Of a DNA stretch of 7,683 bases, positions 1 through 5,993 are shown one piece after another. The notes beneath the pieces are model-generated. The model did no database searches. It saw only the letters and a program-made list of their open reading frames with translations, and was not told the origin of the DNA. Numbering within the stretch: position 1 is the first letter of the stretch; every line of letters begins with the position of its first letter. Position numbers and translations under genes: made by a program. This stretch comes from Chloroflexota bacterium. Lineage in GTDB: Bacteria; Chloroflexota; Dehalococcoidia; Dehalococcoidales; UBA2162. The stretch spans positions 1-7,683 of the forward strand of contig JACQOL010000124.1 of NCBI GenBank assembly GCA_016202555.1. The letters run 5' to 3'.

Positions 1-1242
1 GAACAGCTCAGTCAAATCCCAACTCGCTACCAGAAAGCAACAACAACTGAGGCGCGGGTCTCTGCTGAGGCAATCGCTCAAGCTCCTGTTGTCCGGGCGA
101 TAGACCTTCTTATCAAACAAGCGGTGAGAGACCGGACCTCTGATATTCATATTGAGCCTCAGGAAGACAGGCTACGTGTTCGCTACCGTATTGATGGTAT
201 TTTACATGAAATTATGTCTCTACCCTTGAGTATTCATCCCCCTTTGCTTTCCCGGGTGAAAATAATGGCTGGGCTGAATATCGCTGAGCGCCGTCGTCCT
301 CAAGATGGTCAAATCACTTTTGACATGGGAGATAGAGAGGTGGATATTCGGGTGGCTACCACAAATACAGTATATGGAGAAATGGCGGTGCTTCGTATTC
401 TGGATAAGTCCTTTACCCTTGTCCCATTAGCCGAGATCGGCTTTCGGCCCGATGCTTTAGAGAGGTATCTGCGAATGGTAAAAGTCCCCTTTGGTATGAT
501 ATTAATTAGCGGCCCTACTGGCTCTGGTAAGACCACTACCCAGTATGCTACGGTTAACCAGCTTGATAGTGTTGGGCGCAATATCTTAACTATTGAAGAC
601 CCGGTTGAATACCGCTTCAACAATATTAATCAGATGCAGGTTAACCCATCTGCCGGGCTTACTTTTGCTACCGGGCTCAGGGCTTGTATGAGACTTGACC
701 CCAACGTTATTCTGGTGGGAGAGATACGTGATACCGAGACGGCTCAGATAGGTATCCAAGCATCCCTCACCGGTCATCTGGTGCTTTCCTCAGTTCATGC
801 TAATGATACGGCGAGTGTTATCTTCAGGATGGTAGACCTGGGTGTGGAACCTTTTCTTCTTGCTTCAGCTCTGATTGGTATCACTGCTCAGCGAATGGTG
901 CGTCGTGTTTGTCCTTATTGTTCGAGACCCACTCCAGTCAGTCCTGATGAGCAAATGGCTTATGAGCAGGAGCTAAATGAGAAACAATCGGAATTTCTTG
1001 TTGGCGCCGGTTGTAATTTCTGCGCCAATACCGGCTATCTGGGACGAACTGGAATCTTTGAGGTTATGGTGATGAGCGAGTCAATAAGAAGACTGATTCT
1101 GAGTGGGGCCAGCTTAGATGATGTGCGTACCCAGGCCCGTAAAGAAGGCACCGTCTCATTATGGCGTGATGGAATGCTGAAGGTAAAAGATGGTATTACG
1201 ACCCCTTCGGAGGTCATCCGTAACGTCTTCACTATCGGTTAA
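1..1242 (+). CDS. pilB: GspE/PilB-type assembly ATPase, 5' partial
   Basis: This is the hexameric cytoplasmic ATPase that powers pilus extension or pseudopilus assembly. The reading frame is open from base 1 and the N-terminus lies outside the window; the GTG at 124 is internal, because upstream residues APVVRAIDLLIKQA match the conserved family segment just before TSDIHIEP. Of 413 visible residues, Walker A GPTGSGKTT is at 171-179, the acidic box TIEDPVEYR follows at about 197-205, Walker B DPNVILVGEIRD is at 233-244, and the His box SVHAND is at 264-269. Four cysteines in two CxxC pairs (304/307 and 338/341) form the zinc site typical of extension ATPases and absent from PilT retraction ATPases. 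The family is usually about 550-570 residues, so roughly 150 N-terminal residues (MshEN-type region) are missing. All catalytic motifs are intact. PilB versus GspE cannot be decided from this protein alone. It lies just upstream of its partner GspF/PilC. Confidence 0.96.
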   Translation, partial: EQLSQIPTRYQKATTTEARVSAEAIAQAPVVRAIDLLIKQAVRDRTSDIHIEPQEDRLRVRYRIDGILHEIMSLPLSIHPPLLSRVKIMAGLNIAERRRPQDGQITFDMGDREVDIRVATTNTVYGEMAVLRILDKSFTLVPLAEIGFRPDALERYLRMVKVPFGMILISGPTGSGKTTTQYATVNQLDSVGRNILTIEDPVEYRFNNINQMQVNPSAGLTFATGLRACMRLDPNVILVGEIRDTETAQIGIQASLTGHLVLSSVHANDTASVIFRMVDLGVEPFLLASALIGITAQRMVRRVCPYCSRPTPVSPDEQMAYEQELNEKQSEFLVGAGCNFCANTGYLGRTGIFEVMVMSESIRRLILSGASLDDVRTQARKEGTVSLWRDGMLKVKDGITTPSEVIRNVFTIG

Positions 1243-1247
1243 GGAGG
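1241..1247 (+). promoter_or_regulatory. Strong Shine-Dalgarno for pilC
   Basis: A perfect AAGGAGG overlaps the last two bases of the pilB stop codon and lies 4 bases before the ATG at 1252. The arrangement implies that pilB and pilC are translated from one message, with ribosomes re-initiating efficiently. Confidence 0.8.
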
Positions 1248-1251
1248 GACA

Positions 1252-2505
1252 ATGGCAAAAGCCCTTGAGACTCCACTAAAGGGGAAGAAGCTTATATCTT
1301 ACCGCTATGAGGTTTTGACCAACCAGGGGGCACTGGTAAAAGGCACGATTAAGGCTGATAACGAGGTGGCCGCTGAGCGCCTTCTCATTGGGCAAGGCTA
1401 TCGTCCTGTGAACGTAGAGGCTGTCCCCTCTATGTTTAGCATGGAAGAGGCTTTGCCGAGTCTTTTTAAGGTTAAACCGCGTGACGTGATTCTTTTCTCT
1501 CGCCAACTAGCGACACTTCTCAGGTCAGGTATCTCACTCCTGCCGGCCCTGGAGATTCTTGAGGGGCAGGTAACCACCAGCCGGGCATTCAAGAAAATTC
1601 TGGGCTCGATGGTTGATGACCTTCGCTCCGGTGGTTCATTTAGTCAGGTTATTGCCAAACATCCTAAGACGTTCAGTGAAATTTACTGTAGAACGCTGGC
1701 GGTTGGGGAACAGACCGGGAATCTGGAAGTGGTTTTGCATCAAATGGCTGATTATCAGGAGAAGCAGGGTGCCGTGGCTAAAAAGGTAGGCGGGGCTTTA
1801 ACCTATCCCCTGATGGTGCTGGGTGTTGGTCTGGTAGTCGGCGTTATTCTGATGACGGTGGTGATGCCCCAGTTACTGAATATGTTCAAGGCGTTGAATG
1901 TAACACTGCCGCTACCTACCAGGATTCTCATCGGTATAACGCATATTCTCACCACCTACCCGCTTTATTTACTGATAGCTCTGGCAGTATTAGCCGCCGC
2001 AGTGCTTTGGCTGGTGAAACAACCTACCGGGAGGCGATTGCTTGACCGGTGGCGGCTAACTGCTCCAGTAATTGGTACCCCTCTACTGCTGGGGGAGTTG
2101 GCTCGTTTCAGCCGGACCATGGCGATGCTGGTAAAAGCTGGATTGAGCTTGCAGGAAATAATGGAAATGTTACCTCACTCCAGCAACAATAAGGTTATCC
2201 GTGATGCTTTAACCCGGGTTAGAGATGGGCTTGTCCTGGGGGAGGGGTTATCGGCGCCAATGTCTCGCATCGATATCTTTCCACCTCTCCTGGTTCAGAT
2301 GGTAGCGGTAGGCGAGGAAAGCAATACCCTAGACTTTACCCTGGGGGTGGTCGCTGATTTTTATGAGACGACTGCCGAGGAGAAACTGACCGCTATGACA
2401 GGGTTGATTGGACCCCTCAGCACCATCTTCATCGCGGTATTCGTTGGCTTCATTGCCCTATCGGTAATTATGCCAATGTATACCATCACCGGAGCCTTCG
2501 GCTAG
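1252..2505 (+). CDS. pilC: GspF/PilC inner-membrane assembly platform protein
   Basis: This polytopic membrane protein couples the ATPase to pilin extraction and insertion into the growing filament. At 417 residues it is close to the usual family length of about 400. Residues 17-56 form the short N-terminal domain (YRYEVLTNQGALVKGTI). Two T2SSF repeats follow at about 79-205 and 283-408; each begins with the FSRQLATLLRSGISL / FSRTMAMLVKAGLSL type of motif and contains the VGEQTGNLE / VGEESNTLD signature. Membrane helices are visible at about 184-206, 236-255 and 383-408, giving the standard three-helix topology. The ATG at 1252 is chosen because of the perfect Shine-Dalgarno 4 bases upstream. 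It is 9 bases after pilB and 17 bases before the first minor pilin. No motif is missing, so it should be functional. Confidence 0.96.
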   Translation: MAKALETPLKGKKLISYRYEVLTNQGALVKGTIKADNEVAAERLLIGQGYRPVNVEAVPSMFSMEEALPSLFKVKPRDVILFSRQLATLLRSGISLLPALEILEGQVTTSRAFKKILGSMVDDLRSGGSFSQVIAKHPKTFSEIYCRTLAVGEQTGNLEVVLHQMADYQEKQGAVAKKVGGALTYPLMVLGVGLVVGVILMTVVMPQLLNMFKALNVTLPLPTRILIGITHILTTYPLYLLIALAVLAAAVLWLVKQPTGRRLLDRWRLTAPVIGTPLLLGELARFSRTMAMLVKAGLSLQEIMEMLPHSSNNKVIRDALTRVRDGLVLGEGLSAPMSRIDIFPPLLVQMVAVGEESNTLDFTLGVVADFYETTAEEKLTAMTGLIGPLSTIFIAVFVGFIALSVIMPMYTITGAFG

Positions 2506-2522
2506 TCGCTTTGAGGTTAATG

Positions 2523-2948
2523 ATGAGACGGCTGGATAAGAGGTGGTTTAGACTTTTGCGGGGGCAAAGAGGCTTCAGCCTGATTGAAATTGTGGTGGCG
2601 GTGGCAATCCTTGGTTTCATCGGGGCGGCCGTAATCAGAGGCCTTGGCACAAGTTACCGAGCTACCGGTCAGCTGGATGAGCAGGTCACGGCGACGAACC
2701 TGGCTACCTCCTATTTTGAATCTATCAAGGCGATGACTTACGCTCCTACCTATCCCAGTGCCGGAGCCAATATTACCGTTCCCTTTCAATACAGCGTGGC
2801 AATCGTCACCACTTTTTCTACCGATGGCACTAGCTGGGTCTCTACTTACACTAACCAAACTCTGCAGAAGGTCAGCATCATCATATCAAGGCAGGGGAAA
2901 ACCATTCTCAATGTCTGCACATTCAAGATGAAAAGGCCCTCGGGATGA
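2523..2948 (+). CDS. PilV/GspI-like minor prepilin
   Basis: This is a class III prepilin, predicted to be cleaved and N-methylated by prepilin peptidase and to join the initiating/tip complex of the filament. From the ATG at 2523 it has 141 residues: a basic 17-residue leader ending RGQRG, then the cleavage site and mature FSLIE with Glu at +5, followed by a hydrophobic helix to about residue 40. The TSYxATGQLDEQVTATNLATSYFESIK region resembles the segment after the helix in PilV/GspI. A GAGG at 2513-2516 sits 6 bases before this ATG, which supports it over ATG 2520 (3 bases) or TTG 2511 (no usable Shine-Dalgarno). The globular part is short, about 100 residues. Prepilin status is certain; the I/V class rests on size and on being first of three minor pilins. 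Confidence 0.88.
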   Translation: MRRLDKRWFRLLRGQRGFSLIEIVVAVAILGFIGAAVIRGLGTSYRATGQLDEQVTATNLATSYFESIKAMTYAPTYPSAGANITVPFQYSVAIVTTFSTDGTSWVSTYTNQTLQKVSIIISRQGKTILNVCTFKMKRPSG

Positions 2949-2952
2949 AAAG

Positions 2953-3450
2953 ATGAACCAAAAGGGGTTTACCCTCATTGAATTATTGGTAGCCCTGGCG
3001 GTTGGTGGCGTCCTGTTGATTGGCCTCGTCCTCAGCATCCAACAGCTTCTGGTTGGTACCGACCGCACTAATAGCCAGGTGGTGGCAGTGACCGATGCAA
3101 GTAATGCCGCAAATAGAATCAGGGAGGACCTGCTGATGGCCCAGAGCACTGACCTGACGGACGGTAACCCCGTTCCTCAAAGCTCGGTTACTCTGGCCTG
3201 GACTGACCAGACCAGATTTGGCTCAAGCAATCCGACTTCCCATGACAGCAGCTATGTACTGTCAGGTACCAACCTGCGGCGTACCTACGACGGCACGTTG
3301 AGTATTGTTGGCCGGACTATTACTTCGCTGGGTTTTACCCAGAACGGTCGGGTTATTAATGTCGTTATTACTGCCACCGGTAGCGGTATCGCCAAAAAAA
3401 GTGAGACCCTCCGATTCAGTGTCCATATGAGGCCGGAGATAATAGAGTGA
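2953..3450 (+). CDS. PilW/GspJ-like minor prepilin
   Basis: This is a second class III prepilin of 165 residues. It has a very short leader, MNQKG, then mature FTLIE with Glu at +5 and a hydrophobic helix to about residue 28, followed by an amphipathic helix (QQLLVGTDRTNSQVVAVTDA) and a beta-rich domain. A conserved-looking segment ANRIREDLLMAQ after the helix is typical of PilW/GspJ, where it reads like AxxRIxxDLRxA. Four bases separate it from the previous gene and its last 4 bases overlap the next (GTGA), so the three minor pilins are probably translationally coupled. The ribosome binding site is weak. The protein is a predicted member of the tip complex, binding the neighbouring I- and K-type pilins through the N-terminal helix bundle. 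Confidence 0.88.
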   Translation: MNQKGFTLIELLVALAVGGVLLIGLVLSIQQLLVGTDRTNSQVVAVTDASNAANRIREDLLMAQSTDLTDGNPVPQSSVTLAWTDQTRFGSSNPTSHDSSYVLSGTNLRRTYDGTLSIVGRTITSLGFTQNGRVINVVITATGSGIAKKSETLRFSVHMRPEIIE

Positions 3451-4862
3451 AGATAAAGAGACAGGCGGTTCGACTTCGCTCACTCGTTCCGATTCGGCGT
3501 CAGAGTGAACCACAGGCCGGGCAGGCATTCATTTTAGTTTTAATACTGCTGGCAATTGGGGCATTGCTGGTAGTGCCGAGTCTACGGTTCAGCGGCAGCT
3601 CCCTGAAGAATAGCCAGATTGTCACCCGGCAAACCAGAGAGCTTTATGCTGCTGATGCTGCCCAGGAGTATGTGATGTGGAAGCTGCTCTATAATAACTA
3701 TGCCAGCACTTTTACCTATAACGGTCAGTCTGATAATTTTTCGGTGGATGTTTGCGGTATACCGGTAAAGGTCAGCGTTATCATGCGGGCGGTGGTCAGC
3801 TGGCACGGGGTCACCCTGTCCACCGACGATGTTATTAAACCGACGAAGAGCGTGTCCCCGACCACTAATAGCGGTAGCTCTCAAACCTATACCTACACCA
3901 TCGCACTGGAGCAAATCAGCGATAATATCTCCCAGGGGTTGAATGCTATCTACGATGTCTTGCCCGATGCTTTTAAGTCTTCGTCCTATGTTGCCGGTAG
4001 CAGTAAATGGAGCGAGGATGGTGGTACTACCTGGCAGACTATTGGAGACCCTTCACTGCCGGGGCAAGGCAGTAACCCATCTGGAAGCTATGGCGGTCAG
4101 GTGCGGCTGCGCTGGCCCTATTCAGGCAACTTTACTTCCCCGGCACGGGACTTTTACTCCGAGCAGGTGAAGAAAATGTCTTTTCAAGTGAACGGGACTA
4201 TGGGACCCAACACCAAAAACTATAACTGGGTGGTGCTGGCGCCCTGGAATACCCTTAGCGGGGCTCAGTCGCCTATCACTCGCGACACCGGGACTTCGCC
4301 CAAGAACGGGCTTCTAAACGTTTTCAAGACGGCGGACAAAGCCTATATCCCACCGGACGTACCGACGACTATTAATTACACCATCAACATCCAGAGCCAG
4401 GAACAGTCCACTGATAAGATTACGAAGATAGATGACTACCTGCCCCCCGGCTTCAGCTACACCAATAACTCAACGGGCGGCATCACGACCAGTAACCCGA
4501 TAAGTACCTTCGAGACTATCAATGGCGTTCAGCGCTGGCACCTGAACTGGACTTTTTCTGGTAGCGGTATCTCAATTGCCTCAGGTACGACATTATATCT
4601 GACCTTTAGCGCCATCGGTACTGAGTCCGCCTCAGGTAGTTACTATAATGAAATGCTGGTCACCCCGAGTAACCCTTTGCCGCAGATATTTAGTGACCTA
4701 GGGATGACCTACTCGGACTTTAACAGCTCCTATACCTGGAATAGTGCCGCAGTCCTCGTGCCGGCTTATGATTCCAGTACCAGTGCCGGGGGCACAACCA
4801 CTAATGCTAATCTGGCACTAGGGACAAACACGGTTGGTATTTTTTCTTACCAGGTGAAATAA
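3447..4862 (+). CDS. PilX/GspK-like minor pilin with DUF11-like ectodomain
   Basis: This looks like a filament tip subunit carrying a large extracellular domain. Of 471 residues, 1-25 form a basic leader ending PQAG, 26-45 a hydrophobic helix (QAFILVLILLAIGALLVV), and 65-80 the RELYAADAAQEYVMWK segment that matches the AxxAxxAGxEYA motif after the helix in PilX/GspK. Position +5 after the predicted cleavage is Leu, not Glu, as is usual for K-type pseudopilins. Residues about 133-255 and 287-405 are two Ser/Thr/Tyr/Asn-rich beta repeats resembling DUF11-type surface modules (TYTIALEQ...DVLPDAF and NYTINIQSQ...DYLPPGF). There is a single Cys (103) and no C-terminal anchor. The GTG at 3447 overlaps the previous stop, with GGAG at 3435-3438 placed 8 bases upstream. 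Pilin identity is likely; an adhesive role is inferred from architecture only. Confidence 0.78.
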   Translation: MKIKRQAVRLRSLVPIRRQSEPQAGQAFILVLILLAIGALLVVPSLRFSGSSLKNSQIVTRQTRELYAADAAQEYVMWKLLYNNYASTFTYNGQSDNFSVDVCGIPVKVSVIMRAVVSWHGVTLSTDDVIKPTKSVSPTTNSGSSQTYTYTIALEQISDNISQGLNAIYDVLPDAFKSSSYVAGSSKWSEDGGTTWQTIGDPSLPGQGSNPSGSYGGQVRLRWPYSGNFTSPARDFYSEQVKKMSFQVNGTMGPNTKNYNWVVLAPWNTLSGAQSPITRDTGTSPKNGLLNVFKTADKAYIPPDVPTTINYTINIQSQEQSTDKITKIDDYLPPGFSYTNNSTGGITTSNPISTFETINGVQRWHLNWTFSGSGISIASGTTLYLTFSAIGTESASGSYYNEMLVTPSNPLPQIFSDLGMTYSDFNSSYTWNSAAVLVPAYDSSTSAGGTTTNANLALGTNTVGIFSYQVK

Positions 4863-4876
4863 GCGTTGTCAGGTAG

Positions 4877-4885
4877 TGTTATAAT
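4877..4885 (+). promoter_or_regulatory. Extended -10 promoter before the unknown membrane gene
   Basis: TGTTATAAT is a perfect TGn extended -10 element joined to a consensus TATAAT, in the only sizeable gap (61 bases) between the minor pilin genes and the downstream set. Transcription would begin near 4892, giving a leader of about 30 bases that holds AGGAG at 4911-4915, 8 bases before ATG 4924. No good -35 hexamer lies at 16-18 bases; the TTGTCA at 4866 is only 8 bases upstream and cannot serve. Extended -10 promoters often do without a -35. The site may let the alignment genes be expressed apart from the pilin genes. Confidence 0.5.
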
Positions 4886-4923
4886 GGGGCTGGCCGAGTA
4901 AAAACTGCTGAGGAGAAAGAAGG

Positions 4924-5292
4924 ATGAATAAAGCTGAAGTTAGCAAGCAGGTTAACCCGGAGGTGGAACAAATGGCTGCCCAGATGGCCAGGGATAGAGC
5001 CATGGCGGCCAGGTGGGACCTGGATGTGGCCGTCTTTCTCTTCGCCGTCCTGATTATCATCATCATCCTGCTCTTTGAGGGGGTTGGTCTTGAGATTGTG
5101 GCCCCAGTGGCCGTCTTCGGTTTAGCTATGGTCTGGCTTGTGGGGTGGCGGCGGGGCCGGCAGCTCTACCAGCGTTTCTATGATGAAGAGCTTAACAAAC
5201 TGAAGGAGGAGCTAAAAAAGACGATTCGGGGAGTAGCTGAGGAAACAATCGAAGAGAAGATTCAGAAGGCACTGCGGGCAAGGTGGCGTTAG
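4924..5292 (+). CDS. Small membrane protein of unknown function
   Basis: I do not recognise this 122-residue protein. Residues 1-33 are polar and partly helical, with many Ala, Met and Arg. Two adjacent hydrophobic helices lie at about 34-51 (very Ile/Leu rich) and 56-74. A highly charged tail from 75 to 122 (GWRRGRQLYQRFYDEELNKL onward) has the heptad-like spacing of a coiled coil. Basic residues before the first helix and after the second put both ends in the cytoplasm as a hairpin. AGGAG at 4911-4915 supports the ATG. The gene lies between the tip pilin and the PilO gene, just after a predicted promoter, so a role in the machine is plausible but unproven. It is not a pilin, since it lacks any prepilin cleavage motif, and it does not resemble PilP or GspC. 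Confidence 0.82.
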   Translation: MNKAEVSKQVNPEVEQMAAQMARDRAMAARWDLDVAVFLFAVLIIIIILLFEGVGLEIVAPVAVFGLAMVWLVGWRRGRQLYQRFYDEELNKLKEELKKTIRGVAEETIEEKIQKALRARWR

Positions 5293-5321
5293 CCGGGCAG
5301 AAGGCTGGCTTTACTGCCGGC
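5292..5321 (+). repeat. Small GC-rich hairpin after the membrane protein gene
   Basis: GCCGGGCAG at 5292-5300 pairs with CTGCCGGC at 5314-5321 as 8 base pairs with one bulged G and a 13-base loop. It starts on the last base of the stop codon of the preceding gene. No run of T follows, so it is unlikely to be an intrinsic terminator; it could shield the upstream message from 3' decay, or be a chance fold in GC-rich sequence. Confidence 0.3.
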
Positions 5322-5337
5322 CGGGTGGCGAGTGCCA

Positions 5338-5344
5338 AAGGTGG
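5338..5344 (+). promoter_or_regulatory. Shine-Dalgarno that questions the pilO start
   Basis: AAGGTGG (one base from AAGGAGG) lies 6 bases before an ATA codon at 5351 that is in frame with the PilO-like gene. The first in-frame ATG, at 5390, has no purine-rich site in front of it. Confidence 0.45.
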
Positions 5345-5389
5345 GGGAAAATAGAAACTATTAAGAAGCTGATAGATAGACTGCGCCAG

Positions 5390-5956
5390 ATGGGCGTTAT
5401 CCTCTTATTCGGTTTTGTACTGATTATCTACATTGCCCTTGGCCTCGTCTACTGGCAGCAGACATCACGGCAAAAAGAGCTTGCCGGGCAAATCGCTAAC
5501 TTAAACGCCACCCTTTCCAGGCCATTGCCCAGTGCTGAGAAGTTGCAGGCAGAATATCAAAGAATCAATGCTTTTCTCCCGCTAACAGTGCCAGCGGCTC
5601 TCGATATTATCGCTGGCATCGCCAAGAAGAGCGGTATTGATACTGCCCCGGACGCCGGTAAGTTTAGTATTCCCCCGGGCTCAATCACAATCAGCTCAGT
5701 GAAGGTGGGTATAAGCGACTATCAGTTGCTTTCCTTCAAGAATATCAAAGCTCAGGGTGACGATAATAAGGTGATGGCTTTCGTCTCTGCCCTTGATTCA
5801 GGTATTTTCTATTACCCCGAAATTACTAAGCGAGAAACTATGGTGCTGAGAGGGGTGGATGTTGTGGAGGAAGTTATAAACGGGGGTGCCGGGGATAATA
5901 TAACTCAGACTACCGTCACCCTGGAAGTTGATATTTATACCAAACCAGTGAAGTAG
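5390..5956 (+). CDS. pilO: PilO/GspM-like alignment subcomplex protein
   Basis: This bitopic membrane protein would pair with the PilN part of the next gene product to form the alignment complex linking platform and filament. From ATG 5390 it has 188 residues: a membrane helix at about 2-22, a helical coiled-coil segment at about 24-62 (RQKELAGQIANLNATLSRPL), then an alpha/beta domain to the end that fits the ferredoxin-like fold of PilO. The LPLTVPAALDIIAGIAKKSG segment matches the PilO pattern in which a helix with Ser/Thr-Gly follows the coiled coil. The FKNIKAQGDDNKVMAFVSAL part corresponds to the conserved segment for small-residue-preceded helix near the domain end. The frame stays open upstream, and an ATA at 5351 with a good ribosome site would add 13 basic residues before the helix (IETIKKLIDRLRQ). 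The ATG start is reported as the conservative choice. Confidence 0.85.
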   Translation: MGVILLFGFVLIIYIALGLVYWQQTSRQKELAGQIANLNATLSRPLPSAEKLQAEYQRINAFLPLTVPAALDIIAGIAKKSGIDTAPDAGKFSIPPGSITISSVKVGISDYQLLSFKNIKAQGDDNKVMAFVSALDSGIFYYPEITKRETMVLRGVDVVEEVINGGAGDNITQTTVTLEVDIYTKPVK

Positions 5957-5993
5957 CAGCTTACAGTGTTAGTCGTCACAAGAGAGGTATTGA

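Noticed and set aside
124..126. GTG as a possible start of the GspE/PilB gene
   Set aside because: The same frame is open to base 1 and codes for conserved GspE residues before this codon, so it is internal.
2511..2519. TTG start for the first minor pilin
   Set aside because: No Shine-Dalgarno at a workable distance; the bases around it (GAGG) serve better as the ribosome site for the ATG at 2523.
3393..3399. Run of seven A in the PilW-like gene as a programmed frameshift
   Set aside because: In the reading frame it is GCC AAA AAA AGT, not the X XXY YYZ slippery form, and the protein continues normally to a stop overlapping the next gene.
3379..4571. Exact 12-base repeat GGTAGCGGTATC at 3379-3390 and 4560-4571
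   Set aside because: Both copies encode Gly-Ser-Gly-Ile in beta-rich pilin domains; best explained by composition and codon choice, not a mobile or regulatory repeat.
4866..4885. TTGTCA at 4866-4871 as the -35 element for the TATAAT at 4880
   Set aside because: The spacer is only 8 bases, far from the 16-18 needed; the site is better read as an extended -10 promoter.
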